Below are positions 22,682-35,016 of a DNA stretch of 64,000 nt, piece after piece. Below the pieces are notes generated by a model that saw only the letters and a program-made list of their open reading frames with translations, was not told the origin of the DNA and did no database searches. Every line of letters starts with the position of its first letter. Within the stretch, counting starts at the first letter, position 1. The stretch is from Sclerotinia nivalis (Eukaryota > Ascomycota > Leotiomycetes > Helotiales > Sclerotiniaceae): assembly GCA_029531795.1 (NCBI GenBank), contig JAPEIS010000002.1, positions 1,054,001-1,118,000 on the forward strand. The letters are read 5' to 3'. The translations under genes were made by a program, and so were the position numbers.

Positions 22682-25600
22682 GTTGATTACGTATATGTTG
22701 TGCGGTTATTTGTAAGTAGGAAATGCAAATGCGGTTGATTTTGTGTTGGTTTCCTTGCCTTTGGAAATGTGAATGTGAATGCTTGAGATAGATATAGGGA
22801 ATGGAAGACCTTATGTTTGGATGCTCTATGTTTTGATCCTAATAGAGTAATTAGAACTAGACGGACAATAAACTCTAATAGACTACCATGCAGTCCAAAT
22901 CCAGGAGCCCAATCCACGAAGACTCAAGAACCTTTGTGTATGTTGAAATGGATGGTTCCAATGGTGCGAGAGAGCAGGGGGAGCTAGTCCCAATTAGTAC
23001 TAGTAGAGCTCTGATATATCAGAGCTCTCCATTCCATAGAACCTTTCCTCTTTAGTTAATACTACACTACCTGAATGCCCTCATATTCTAGCTCTTATGC
23101 TTCCCGTCATTCCTGTGAAGAGTCATTCTTTTAACAGTGTATAAGGTTGATCTTCCAGATAGATTCAACATCTCAAACCAAATACATCAGAACATCGCAT
23201 GACTTGAGGTTTTTCTAATCCTCAGAAATATAGGATCTTAGAAGTCTTAGACTTTATGATTTATACACCTTTAAAGCAAGCCCATCTCAGGAACAAACCA
23301 TACGGCATGAGCAATTGATAACGAAAAAACAATTCTACTATCAAATACAGGTAAAAAATCAAAACATTGACAGCAACAATATTATTCGCAATTTCAAATT
23401 CTAATGACAACCAAATTCCAAACATTTCCATATCAAATGTATGTGAATAGTCATTGATATTCGATATACTGTAAGCATCATATGCATACAGCTTAATTCA
23501 TATTCGTGGCGGACCATATACTTCTTGCATTCCGCGGGCTACGTCTTGTACATACGGCTGGTACAAGTTGAGGAGTGCCTTTTATAGAGGGGTAGTAATG
23601 ATACTGAAAGTGAAATCACTGCTAACTGCCATCGTAGCTGGTCATAATAGATAGTCATAGTAGATGGTCCGGCCAAAATTACCTTTTCTTCCAGCTTTGT
23701 GTTCACGAAAATCAGAAAATTCATGATTCATTTATGGGTGGAACACAGTTTGGAGTATTTATTGGAAGGCGAAACATGACTTGAGAGTGTATCAAATAAT
23801 AATTTCGCACGGAGATACAAGCTTCTTGAGGAAAAGATGTTTTTGAATCCTGATATTCAAAGGACTCAAAGAATAAGGGTTGTTGTTATGAGGCTGATGA
23901 TGATAGTTTATTGATAACATGATTAGCAACAGGAAAGGAAAGAAAGATAAAATAAATAGAATGGTAATGAGAAATAAAGGATACAACAATCGGAAAGCCG
24001 GCAGTGCCAAACTTTCTTTACGAGGTTTTATAAATGTATGTAAGAAGGTTTGATCTGATGTCTTGGAGAAAAAACAGCTTGATACATCCATCGCATGAGT
24101 CTTACCCACGAAAAGGTCAAACTATTCTAGTTCGGCTAAGATAATTGCGAGAAGCAGGTAGAGTAAATACAAGGAATATAAAGCGAACCCAACGCTTCCA
24201 TCAATCAACAAATTTCAAGTAATAACAAAGGAAACCCTGAGGTCGAGCAGAACAATGGCACACAAAAGACATGAGATAAATGTCTAATTACTACCGATGT
24301 TCACTCAAACCTTCCAGAAGGGTTTAAAAATCCAAGTTTGGAAATAGAAAACTGGAATTGGTGATAGTGGTTGAGAATGAATGGCAAGTCAATAAGATAA
24401 ATGTATATAGTAGAATAAAAATAAAACAACTAGTAATAAAAAATAAGAATAGATGAACTGAAACCTCTCTGACATACAACATACAATTTTATAAACAAAT
24501 AAATTGAGGTAGCACGTAGTATAGAATACCAGTTTGTTAATCCTGTACCAATCATCATCCATTTCAAGTATTAAATTCTCTTTCTTCATAGGAGTTGAGA
24601 TAATGTTTTTATACCCTCGCCGGTTGGTAGATAGAAGTAGTAGAAACTGAAAGGGTCCTGGATTTAGTGTCACTTGTGAATTATCTATGGAAATCAGATT
24701 TGATAAAAGGGTTATTTAATGCAAATGGATTGAGCATTTATTGGAAGCTTTTGAAGTATATAACGGGGACCTGAAGTGTTGCAGGAACATTGGCACTTCA
24801 AGCAACAAAAGTACGGAAAAACCCAAGGGAACAAGATTACAAAGAAGGACTTTTAACTAGGGTAAGCAAGTGACGTTATAGACCACTTACCAACACTCAA
24901 TCTTTTCCGGAAATAACACAAAGTTCAAACTTATATATATCTGTGGAATTGACATTGATGACCGTAATCAACAAGTGAACAGCAACAAAAAATTAAGCTT
25001 AGACAAAGATGGGAAAGTATTAAGAAGACAGTTAGAATATGGTAATATAATATAATTTCAGAGTATACCTGGCTACACATTTTATACTGAGACCAAAAGT
25101 TATCGTGTTGTATCTCTATAGTATCTCATTTTAGCAGGAGTGAGATACCATTTGGTTTTTGAAAGTAGTGTTGTTTGAGATGACTCTTTTATACAACAAG
25201 ATGGTCATTGAAACATTATTTTAGGTATATGAAAAATTTCATCTGCTCTGTCCTACTAAAGAGTGCAAGAGATGGCATACTAAATTCGAACTTACCAAAA
25301 CAGAACAAAATTGATGATCATACAAAAAATCAAGAGTATAGAGTATATAAAGCCCCCAAACACACTACAGAAACTACAATCCCTGATGACATGGATTCTC
25401 TCACTGTACGCATGGGCGACGAGTAAAGTAAGAATAAAGTTTTCAATTGAGTCATGACAGGACACTTATCCCAGAACCGTGTTGACTTTGATATTGTAGA
25501 GTTCTAGTTACATCGTATATGACATTTTATTTCACAGCAAGAAATCAATCAAGATCACGATTTAGTGTGAATGCCCTCAAAATACAATATGTAATTGTTG

Positions 25601-25968
25601 CATATATATCTTGCATCACTCCCATTCCCACAATCGAACCACCAAGGGGAAAGCACGATTGATCTATAAATGTCAAGCAAAATGCTAAATGCCCTCCCAT
25701 ATGAGCTATATTCACAACCAATTAACCATCCATCATACCAATCCCATCCTGGCAGTTGAAGCCAAAGAACCCTCTATATGCCATGTATTCTTAAAACGTC
25801 ATATGCATTCCCAAGTCATGATCACATCATATCATAATATATGATAGATAGACATCCACAACTCCTCCCAATGTTGAATTACTTCATGTTGAAATTCCTT
25901 TTAATGTTTCATCCGAAACATATGCTCGCTAAATGTTAAAATGCGCAAAACAAAATTCTAAAATGCAA
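22682..25968. other. 3.3-kb gene-poor AT-rich intergenic region
   Basis: No reading frame with a recognisable domain or good coding character. Several minus-strand donor-like sites occur (GTAAGA near 24104, GTAAGT near 24886, GTATAC near 25070) but no exons could be joined into a protein. A non-coding transcript or an unrecognised intron-rich small gene is possible. Confidence 0.5.
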
Positions 25969-28900
25969 TTATGTAGGTTGTGGAGCCGAAACACCGGTAA
26001 TGTCATGTTCGGCATCATCGGTGGCTTCCACGGGTCCGCATGTACAGAAGAGGTTTAGATCACCGTAGGCTAAAGGTATGTTAGTGAATGAAGTATGAAG
26101 GGGATATGGAGTAGCTTACCATCATCAAGTCTGGTCACGGATGGCCAGAATTTCTTTTCCTTGAGATAAGGCAATGGGTATGCGGCTTGCTCTCGAGTGT
26201 ATGGACGATCCCATTCTCCAATAAGAAGATCCTTCTGAGTATGTGGCGAGTTCTTCAAGACGTTACCTGTCCTTGGGGTGGTACCATCTTCAACAGCTTG
26301 GATCTCCTTGCGGATCGATATTAATGCATCAATGAAGCGGTCAAGTTCCTCCTTACTTTCCGACTCGGTAGGCTCGATCATCAAAGTATTAGCGACTGGC
26401 CAACTCATGGTTGGCGCATGGAACCCATAATCCTGAAGACGCTTGGCAATATCGATAGCCTCAACTCCTGCAGACTCTTTGAAACCACGAACATCAAGAA
26501 TAAACTCATGAGCACATCGAGAATTGGCGTTGGTGTAGAGAATTGGGTAATGAGGTCGGAGACGAGACATGATGTAGTTGGCGTTCAAGAGAGTGATCTT
26601 AGTAGCATGAGTCAATCCTCTGCCACCCATCATCTTCACATAAGCCCAACTAATTGGCAAGATACTTGCACTTCCGAAAGGAGCACCGCTGACTGGGGCA
26701 ATAGCATTTTCACCACCAGTCTTCACCAACGGATGACCAGGAAGGAATGGTGCCAAATGCGACTTAACACCAATTGGACCCACACCTGGTCCACCACCAC
26801 CATGAGGAATGCAGAATGTCTTGTGAAGGTTAAGATGGCATACATCGGCACCAATCTCACCGGGTGAACACAATCCAATTTGAGCATTCATGTTGGCACC
26901 ATCCATGTATACTTGACCACCATGTTGATGAACAATATCACATGCAGCCTTAATTTCTGGTTCAAATACACCAAATGTACTTGGGTATGTTATCATGATA
27001 GCTCCAAGTTCCTCGCTATATTTTTCACATTTCTCCTTGAGATCAGCCATGTCAAGATTGCCAGATTTGATGTCACATTTCACAGTGACAACACGCATAC
27101 CTGCCATAGCAGCTGATGCAGGGTTGGTACCATGAGCAGAAACAGGAATCAAGCAGATATCACGCTTCTTGCCGGGTTGTTGTTCTTGAAACTTGCGAAT
27201 CACACGTAATCCGGTAAACTCTCCTTGTGCGCCGGAATTTGGTTGCAAGGATACTGCATCAAATCCTGTGACAGTAGCAAGATCAGCCTCAAGCTCGTCG
27301 ATCATAGTCTTATAACCAGTTGCCTGATCAGCAGGAACGAAAGGATGAATGGAGGCGAATTCCGGCCACGTGACTGGAGCCATCTCAGTGGTAGCGTTAA
27401 GCTTCATTGTGCAGGAACCCAAAGGTATCATAGAGTGTGTGAGGGAGAGATCTTTTGATTGGAGGTGGTGAATGTAACGAAGAATCTCGGTCTCGGAATG
27501 ATGTGTATTGAAGACTGGATGGGTAAGGTATTGGGATGATCTCTTTAGTGCAGCCGGGATCGAGATATCAAAAGACTTTTGTAATTCTGTGGTTTCTTCG
27601 GAGGATCCTGATCCTGACTTGGAAAAATTCTTGAACACAGATAGAATATCTTCAAGGTCCTTGATGTCAACGGTTTCATCAATGGTGATACCAAGTCGGC
27701 TATCATCGAACTTTCTTAAATTGATCTTGAAACTTCCAGTAGCGTAGCTAAGGATTTCATCAGATTTGCCCTGCCCAACATTTACCACGACTGTGTCAAA
27801 AAGAACCTTTCCATCAGACCCTGTTCCTCGGGAATTGGTCTCAAAGCCGAGATTCTTAAGTCCATCCTGGATGAATCGAGCTCCTTTAATAGCTCTCTCG
27901 GCAATGGCCTTGAGTCCTTCCGGGCCATGGTAAACTGCATAGAATGCACTCATGTTGGCTAACAATGCTTGAGCCGTGCACACATTACTTGTAGCCTTTT
28001 CTCTGCGAATATGCTGTTCTCTAGTTTGTAAAGCCAATCTCATTGCCTTATCCCCTAGCCTGTCCTTTGATACACCAATGAGACGTCCTGGGATTTTTCT
28101 CTTATACTTATCGCCAACAGCGAAGAAAGCAGCATGTGGACCGCCATAACCAAAAGGAACTCCAAAACGTTGAGCATTTCCGAAAGCGATGTCTGCACCA
28201 AATTCACCAGGTGGAGTGAGAACAGTAAGAGCTAAAAGATCGGTGGCCACACTGAAAGTTGCACCTTGAGCATGAATGACATCTGCCAGACCACGGAAAT
28301 CCTCTACGCCACCTTCGGTATCCGGATATTGTACCAAAGCGCCAATGAGATCATTTCCAAGCTCCTTGAGGCGAGCCCCGCCATCCACGAGAATATCCCC
28401 AACTTCAATCTTAATATTAAATCCTTCTGCTCGGCTCTGTAAAACTGCTAGAGTTTGTGGATGAACTAGGTGGCCGACGAAAAATGTCTTGTTCTTGTTC
28501 TTCTGTCTAGCAAGTGGAAGGGCGTTCATTGATAAAGTCATAGCTTCGGCGGCCGCAGTAGATTCATCGAGCAGAGATGCATTGGAAATTGGTAACGCTG
28601 TCAAATCGGAAACAAGTGTCTGGAAGTTTAGAAGCGACTCTAATCGACCTTGACTGATCTCAGGTTGATATGGTGTGTAACTTGTATACCATCCTGGACT
28701 TTCCAACACATTTCTCTTAATAACCTCCGGCACTCGTGTTCCAGCATATCCACATCCAATATAACTTCGCATAATCTTATTTTCGGAGGCAATTGACTTC
28801 AGTCTCGCAAGCAATTGAGATTCCGTAAACCCTTCCTGTGAAGACCCGGATTCGGCATCGATTTTGAGATCTTTCGAGGAGAGGATATCGCGAGGTAAAA

Positions 28901-29240
28901 CTTGTTCGACGAACTCGTCCAAACTCTTGACTGGGGGATGCAGAGCTTTAAGCATTTGTTCTGTAGATTCTGCATCGGGACCAATGTGTCGACGCGCGAA
29001 GGTATCTAAAGGAGCATATACTCCTCTAGAACTGAGGCTCGAAGGCGAATTGATCGACTCATCTTTCGCAGAGCTTTTGTAGTAACTCCGTCTCCCAATT
29101 GGCTTCAAAACAGTGGCAGAACATGAGGATTGGCCAGAAGTCCATGGTCGTGTGAGGGTTGAGCTTCTCAAGGATGAACTTCTTGATTGAAGTGCAGCTC
29201 GGGCAAATCTCGCACGAATTGCAAGACTTGAGGCAACCAT
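25969..29240 (-). CDS. GCV2: Glycine dehydrogenase (decarboxylating), P protein, mitochondrial
   Basis: CDS complement(join(25969..26069,26120..29240)), 1073 residues. This is the PLP enzyme of the glycine cleavage system: it decarboxylates glycine and passes the aminomethyl group to the H protein lipoate. The start MVASSLAIRARFARAALQSR at 29240 gives a basic, Ser/Arg-rich mitochondrial presequence; the in-frame codon further upstream is TTG. The N-terminal half begins at FARRHIGPDAESTEQML (about residue 80). The C-terminal half contains the PLP lysine K807 in NLHKTFCIPHGGGGPGVGP. The terminal 49-bp intron (26070-26119) joins RLDD to AYGDLNLFCTCGPVE, which is the conserved C-terminus. Length is normal for fungal P proteins. 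Confidence 0.96.
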
Positions 29241-29807
29241 TGTTCTTGAGTTTGCAGAGTCTGCGAAGCTCGTGAACCTCAAGTTTTGGTTGCGAAAGTC
29301 GAGAAGAGTCTCGGTGAATTTAGGAGAGAGAGTTGTACGAGAAAGTTAAGCTCGGATGAGGGGCCCGGAAATATTAGGAATAACTAGGATTCTCAGTGTC
29401 ATAGAACCCCCACATTCAGATAAGAATGATATGGAGGTATCAAAAAACAGGCGAAACGACAGAGAATGTATTTGAAAGAGAAAAGATGAGTGATGAGTCG
29501 ATTATATATGAAATTTAAATAATCCAACTTTTTTTTTTTTTTCCATGATAGGAGTGGGACAAGATACATGACAGGTTAAGTTCAGTCAAACTAGAAAAAG
29601 TAAATTACCCAAAATCGTAGTGATAGATTAGCCATGAGCCCGTTTATGGTTTAGTTTAAATGTTTAAATTACGCACATGGCAGTAGTAAGCAGATGATAA
29701 CGGAAGGATTGAAATTTATTGTATTGTAAACATCAACTTGGTACTAGGTAATTAACTCAACGCCCAACGTCAATACCTCAACACGTCTACAATCTTATAT
29801 AGCAAAA
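29241..29807. promoter_or_regulatory. Divergent intergenic region GCV2 / TOM5
   Basis: 567 bp between divergent start codons, with a T run of 14 at 29529-29542. No gene inside. Confidence 0.5.
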
Positions 29808-30062
29808 ATGTTCGGAGGACGTAGGTATTTTCGTCAAATACTATATGCGAACTTTTCTAACTTCAATTCTAGCACCACCACAACCATCCCCAGCCGAACT
29901 TAAGGCTCAAGAGGAAGAAGCTACTCTTACTGTGCAACGAGTCATTACATGGTCTATTCTTCTTTACCTCTGTATGTCTTGCTCTTTTCCTATTACTACC
30001 ATATGTGCGCTGACTTTAATATAGCACCTTTTGCCGTTAAGAGCATCCAAACCCTCATTTAA
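29808..30062 (+). CDS. TOM5: Mitochondrial import receptor subunit Tom5
   Basis: CDS join(29808..29820,29873..29971,30025..30062), 49 residues in three tiny exons, too short for simple ORF finding. It reads MFGGPPPQPSPAELKAQEEE at the N-terminus and ends in a single hydrophobic segment (ITWSILLYLSPFAVKSIQTLI). This is the Tom5 layout: short acidic cytosolic part and one C-terminal membrane anchor in the outer-membrane TOM complex. Both introns are canonical (GTAGGT..CTAG and GTATGT..ATAG) and phases match. The sequence resembles fungal Tom5 proteins closely as I remember them. Confidence 0.87.
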
Positions 30063-30509
30063 GGATGCAAATGAATAATGCATCATGACGACCTGTAAAG
30101 TATGAACGCACGAGAAGACCGGGGGTTTATATAATAGTACTGGGACAAGCTATGGATATAATGGACAACCGCTGCACATATAATTTTGCTGGCATTGGCA
30201 TTTAGATCTTTCTTGTGCAAATAGTACAAGATTTGAGAATCGAGAGAGAATCATAGATATACTGCATGTATAGAAGACTTTAGAAAAATGTCTTCACTCT
30301 TCAAGGCATGGAAATATACCAAGCTGAGAGGCAGTACCAAAATGAAGCTGCACATGAAGAACACCCGTTTTTGTACTATCCGGAATATGTTATACAAAAT
30401 CGGCTTTCTGTGTAACTCTGGCGAAGCAAGTCTATGTGACTCAGATTTCCTTCTCTTCTCTCCTTCTACGTTTTCTGTCGACTCTTCCACCATATATCTT
30501 CTAATTGAG
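30063..30509. other. Short convergent intergenic region
   Basis: 3' flanks of TOM5 and the GNAT gene. The plus-strand open frames that run from here into 30992 are antisense to the acetyltransferase. No separate gene seen. Confidence 0.6.
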
Positions 30510-31250
30510 CTACCTCCCCAACTCCTCCCTAATCTCCTCAACCTTCCTTTTCTGCCTCCCCTCCTCATCAAAGTTCTCCACCTTCAACCACTCCACCAAC
30601 GCCTTCCTAACCACCCCCATCTCCTCCAAAATCACACTCCCATACCAACTATCCCTCGTCCTTCCCCTTATAACCATATGCCTCCTAAAAACACCCTCCT
30701 CCACAAACCCCAACCGCTCCGCAGCCCTCTTACTCCCCTTATTCTGCGCATTACACTTCCACTCCACCCTCTCATACCCCAATCCAAACACATACTCCAT
30801 CAACACATAACACGCCTCCGTCGCCTCTGTAGTCCTCTGCAAGGACTTCGAAAACAACACATGACCAACCTCGATTCTCCTCTGGAGGGGCACAATATTC
30901 AAAAGAGAAATGATGCCCACCGCTTCCCCAGATGGCAATACAATCGTCCAATTTACAAACCCAGATTGCGAGGATTCAATAAGCCATCTTAGGTAAATTG
31001 TGAATTCTTCAATGGTGTTGAATGGTCCACCTGGCATATATTTGTAAAGCATATAATTTTCCGCTCCACCAACATGTTTCCATAGATCCGGGATGTGATT
31101 GACAGAGAGCGGAATCAGGGAAATGCGCTTTGTGGTGTGGGAGAGTGGGATTAGGAAGGGGAAAGGAGGAGAGTTGGGGGACACGGTGGGAAAGGATGTT
31201 TCGAAATCGGCGGGGTAAAGGGAAACTGGTGGAATTTGAGGTGGTGACAT
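30510..31250 (-). CDS. GNAT-family N-acetyltransferase (RimJ/RimL-like)
   Basis: Single exon, 246 residues. The N-terminus is Pro-rich; the domain spans about residues 40-215, with the core strands NWTIVLPSGEAVGIISL and IEVGHVLFSKSLQRT, and the acetyl-CoA loop QNKGSKRAAERLGFVEEGVF (about 169-188). This is the Acetyltransf_3 arrangement of RimJ/RimL relatives, which acetylate protein N-termini or small molecules; the substrate cannot be told. The start at 31250 is the first ATG. The C-terminus is charged and helical. Confidence 0.87.
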   Translation of the reverse strand: MSPPQIPPVSLYPADFETSFPTVSPNSPPFPFLIPLSHTTKRISLIPLSVNHIPDLWKHVGGAENYMLYKYMPGGPFNTIEEFTIYLRWLIESSQSGFVNWTIVLPSGEAVGIISLLNIVPLQRRIEVGHVLFSKSLQRTTEATEACYVLMEYVFGLGYERVEWKCNAQNKGSKRAAERLGFVEEGVFRRHMVIRGRTRDSWYGSVILEEMGVVRKALVEWLKVENFDEEGRQKRKVEEIREELGR

Positions 31251-31624
31251 TTTTGTGGATAAGTTTCTGAAGATTGTTTGAGCGTTTGATGGTATGATGG
31301 ATAATCGCGAACATTGGCGTTAACGAGATTCCTTATTTTTATAGGGGGAAGTACTAGATAAGTCTTAGGCTATGAGTCACTTGCCGCCATGGCGAGAAGG
31401 GATAGTGCGTATTTTCAATATGTGGGTAAGATCGTTTCAACAGCGATTATTACCCTGATGGCAATCGTTTGCGATCGATCTGGAGAGAAGTGAAAGAGAA
31501 ATTACTACTATAAGCGTGTAATTAAGCTTCCATATTATACAATGTCTATCTTTTTTTACATCCCGACCAACTCCATGAAGTCTAAGCTTCCGATCAAAAA
31601 TTAACCATGGGTATTTCGCATCAA
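31251..31624. other. Intergenic, upstream of GNAT and downstream of the nucleoporin gene
   Basis: Both neighbours are on the minus strand, so this holds the GNAT promoter and the nucleoporin 3' end. Nothing else seen. Confidence 0.5.
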
Positions 31625-32970
31625 TCATCGGCCAAATGTTGTCCTCGCTGCTGTTTGTGGCGGCTGCTCTTTTTCCCATTCGACATAATCTTTATGTACT
31701 CTATCCAACTCCTTTTTCAAATGTGCTAATTGAGTTTGATAGTCTTCCAGAATCTGGTTTGCAAGTTAGCATAAATTCATTATTTCAGTGAAAATTGTGA
31801 CCAATACCTTCTTGCATCGTGCGGTCATGGTGTCGTCCAAAATCTCTCCATTTTCTTGCCCAACCTTCTCCAGTTCGGTCCTCAATAAGCGACCTCGTTC
31901 TTGAACGTTGATCATTCGCGCCCAAATCTCTTCTGCTCTGGCACCCAATGCGGGATCAGTAACCCCCTTCTCTATCTTGATAAGCTTAGCTTTCAAGTCC
32001 TCTTCGTCTCCACTGAGCGCATAACCTCTGTTTCTCAGAACCTGGACTTTAGTCGCCAGCGCCAGGCACCTTTGTTTCAATACCACATGCTTTCTCCTGG
32101 CATCCATTGCTCGTATACTCGTCCTCGTATCGTGAGTTTGTAGTAGGTTCGTCAAGCTAGCATTTATGTCGTGTAGGCGAATGTTAAACGCTGCAAGATG
32201 CTGTTGCTGAGCCTTGATTCTCTCGCCCATCATTTGGAAACCAATACATGCTACTGGGATATACCCTGGTCCTGGCTTTTTCGAAAGGGCTTCTTCCCAA
32301 GCTCTCGGGTCCTCATTAGGCTGCGGTTGGTAGAATGGTGCCCTGTCCTCGCCGACGTTGTTGTAAAAGAAATACTGGAAAGCACAATCCTTATTTCCAG
32401 TATCCCATTTACCCACGACTGTTTCAATCTGGTCTATGACACTCTTTTCTCCTATATGAAATTTAGCTTACACTTTAAATGAATTAGCAGGTACATACGA
32501 GGTCTCAGTCCGCTGGCTCCAAATAGGGTATTGTTAAATTGTCCTTGTGATTGCCCCAACGCTTGCGACGGTTGTGTTTGCCCGAATAAACTAGTCTGTT
32601 GCTGTGATCCTCCAAGAATGGTGTTTTGCTGTTGCTGGGCCGCTTGCTGCTGTGCTCCCATAGTTTGTCCTGAAAACAATCCTCCCGGTTGCTGCTGTGG
32701 CTGTTGGGTATTTGGTCCAAATAAGCTTCCTGCTTGAGGCTGATTTTGTTGAGTGCTTGCTCCAAATCCTCCACCAAAGAGTCCGCCCGTCTGCTGTTGT
32801 TGATTTTGTTGGGTGTTTTGCCCTAACCCGCTGAAAAGCCCTCCTCCCTGGTTCTGAGTTCCCGTAGTTGTAGTCGAGCCAAATAATCCTCCCGTTGGTT
32901 GCGCGGTGCTTGTTGACCTGAATAAACCACCGCTGGCTGGCTGGCTTTGACCGAAAGTACTCCCAAACAT
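31625..32970 (-). CDS. NUP57: Nucleoporin Nup54/Nup57 (FG repeats plus coiled coil)
   Basis: CDS complement(join(31625..31753,31808..32451,32499..32970)), 414 residues. Residues 1-157 form an FG/GLFG repeat region (GGLFGS, GGLFSG, GSLFGP and so on) rich in Gln and Asn. It then turns into the conserved Nup54 domain (WDTGNKDCAFQYFFYNNV, GYIPVACIGFQMMGERIKAQ) and long coiled coils to the C-terminus (KILEDYQTQLAHLKKELDR). It is the central-channel nucleoporin that pairs with Nsp1/Nup62 and Nup49/Nup58. Introns are 47 and 54 bp with good consensus and phase. Slightly short for the family, but all parts are present. Confidence 0.92.
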
Positions 32971-33450
32971 AATGCCTTCTTTATGCGCTCTGAGCTATAG
33001 AAGTGTCGAAATAGAATACTGAAGGAAGATGCAAGTAGCCTCGAGTGACTTTTGATACAATGCACAATTGCAGCTACTCAAAAGAAAATGTTGACCTTGG
33101 AAACAACGCGCTTGATAATATATTATTAGGGATTGGAAGATTTATCGAATATAGGTTGCGCCAATATATTTTTTAGACTAAAACATGAAAAATAGAAATT
33201 GGCGAGATATCGTTCAATGTTCAAGCTGCCAGAATATTTTCACAGAGTGAATTATATTATTTTGCTGAACCATAAATTCGTTGTCAGGACGAAGCTCTTT
33301 TGATCAGTCGCGACTTCTGAAAGGTCGGCTGATAAGCCAATCAACTTCCGCTTTATGAACTTGACCTCAAAGCTTCATACTGCATTGAACCTCCAAAACA
33401 CTCATTTGCGGGCTTTGCGAACCCAGTATCTTCTCACAACATATATCAAA
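32971..33450. promoter_or_regulatory. Divergent promoter, nucleoporin / complex I subunit
   Basis: 480 bp between divergent start codons, AT-rich. No gene inside. Confidence 0.5.
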
Positions 33451-34256
33451 ATGGCCGCACGTAATCCTAGGTATACTCTCATGCTGGTACATCATCTTAT
33501 CTTTATCTGGTGCTAATCATGATCGCAGATTTAATCAGCAAGTCTTGATTGACACCACCCCATTACCTGCGGAAATCCCCCCCGTCACAGAAATTGGTAG
33601 CAGTTCCGCGCCATTATTGTCCGCGAGTTTCTTTATCGGCGCAAGATGCAGGCCCTACAATGATGACTTCATGCAATGCAAGAACGACAATCCTGGAAAG
33701 GGAGAGATTGATTGTTTGAAGGAGGGTCGAAGAGTTACTAGATGTGCGAGGAGCGTGTAAGTGCTACTCCTTCATGAGGTTACAGATGCGGAGTGTTATA
33801 TATCGATGAAAAGATAGGAAGGTTGGGTCAAACTATGGCCGTTTTTTTGATTGTGGCCTATGGAACTGTAGGCTAATCGCCCTTGGCAGGATTGAAGATG
33901 TGAACAAACATTGTCTTGAGGAGTTCCGGAAACACTGGTAATATAAACTCTCGTTATGCCCAAGTATGACGAAATTGGCCTTGGTTAATAATGTTATAGG
34001 GGATGCCTCGACAATAACAACCAACAACTATGGCAATGTCGACCACAAGAGTGGAAGCTTAACAAATGTGTCTTTGACAATCTGGTATGACATTTATCTA
34101 CATCTGTGATGAAGATCTCTACATTTATGATGAAGAGCACCTGCTAATTGTACGGGGTGTACATAGAAACTCGAGAAGGTTATTCCAGATACCCCAGCAG
34201 GCGAAACCCCTGTGCACCTACGTAAAAGACAAATCTATTCACACTACGGTCCATGA
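33451..34256 (+). CDS. NDUFA8: NADH:ubiquinone oxidoreductase subunit NDUFA8 (PGIV / fungal 20.8-kDa subunit)
   Basis: CDS join(33451..33470,33529..33756,33890..33937,34000..34084,34167..34256), 156 residues in five exons. It is an accessory, intermembrane-space subunit of complex I with twin CHCH motifs: ARCRPYNDDFMQCKND, DCLKEGRRVTRCARSV, NKHCLEEFRKHWGCLD, QLWQCRPQEWKLNKCVF. The C-terminal exon KLEKVIPDTPAGETPVHLRK matches the family end. All four introns are GT..AG and all phases close. The paired cysteines would be oxidised by the Mia40 import route. Confidence 0.93.
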
Positions 34257-35016
34257 GTTATTCGTGTTGGGATCGTGATTTGGTGGAAATGGGGCGCTGT
34301 TAGGGAATGCATGTACATAGTGTTGAAGGATCAAATGCCTCTGGTGCTGGGTGACAATTGACCAAGTCTGGGATCAGATAATCTTCTTTAAGTTCACAAC
34401 CAAGTCACCCCCCTTTAGCAAGAATAGAATAACCCTCTACGATGTGCACAACGTCCTCGATACAGCCAAGCCTGGCTATTTCGCAAAGATACCACCATTT
34501 GTTTGCTTCTTTCTAGGTCAGGCCTGTTGTTTTGCTTTTTATTGCCCCGCACCCACATTAAAGTGCTTCCCCCCATCATGAAATATTCACAACATTTCTT
34601 TACCTTTCAACCCGACATCTCGATCTATGACTGCAAGTGCTACTTTTAAACTTCCACGATACATCAATAAGCCCTCTTTTGCCAACACATTGAAGTGAAC
34701 TCCACCAATTTTCTACCTCGGTATTTTTGCTTTTAACCTAACCTCTATTCACTTGCTCACGTAGCATTAGGATCTGTTCACCTTCGAACCTAATCTCTAT
34801 ACTCGACAGCCCTACTTGCACCTTTCCACTTTTTTCGAGTTCCCCCAAAAGAAATCGGCTCTCTCAACTTTCTTCTTGCTGTTTACAACCCATGGCAAGC
34901 TGGAAACAACTTGTCCACACAATCACAAGGTCTGCTACCTCTTTTCTCTGCGGATATATTATTGTTTGTTCTTTAGTCTCATGCCAAACAAACTGAGAAG
35001 CTGAACAAAAATCGCG
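34257..35016. other. Intergenic, 5' region of the GTPase gene
   Basis: Pyrimidine-rich, C-rich DNA typical of a fungal leader, especially 34560-34900. No supportable gene. Confidence 0.55.

Noticed and set aside
14000..25000. Secondary metabolite cluster
   Set aside because: A Zn2Cys6 gene, an oxygenase and an amidohydrolase lie within 9 kb, but there is no polyketide synthase, NRPS or terpene synthase, and the oxygenase and amidohydrolase fit thymine salvage.
26418..28464. Several plus-strand frames
   Set aside because: Shadows of the GCV2 coding sequence.
29241..29282. N-terminal extension of GCV2
   Set aside because: Begins at TTG; the first ATG at 29240 gives a normal mitochondrial presequence.
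30288..30992. 234-codon plus-strand open frame
   Set aside because: Antisense of the GNAT gene; Pro/Leu-rich translation of its complementary codons, with no family motif.
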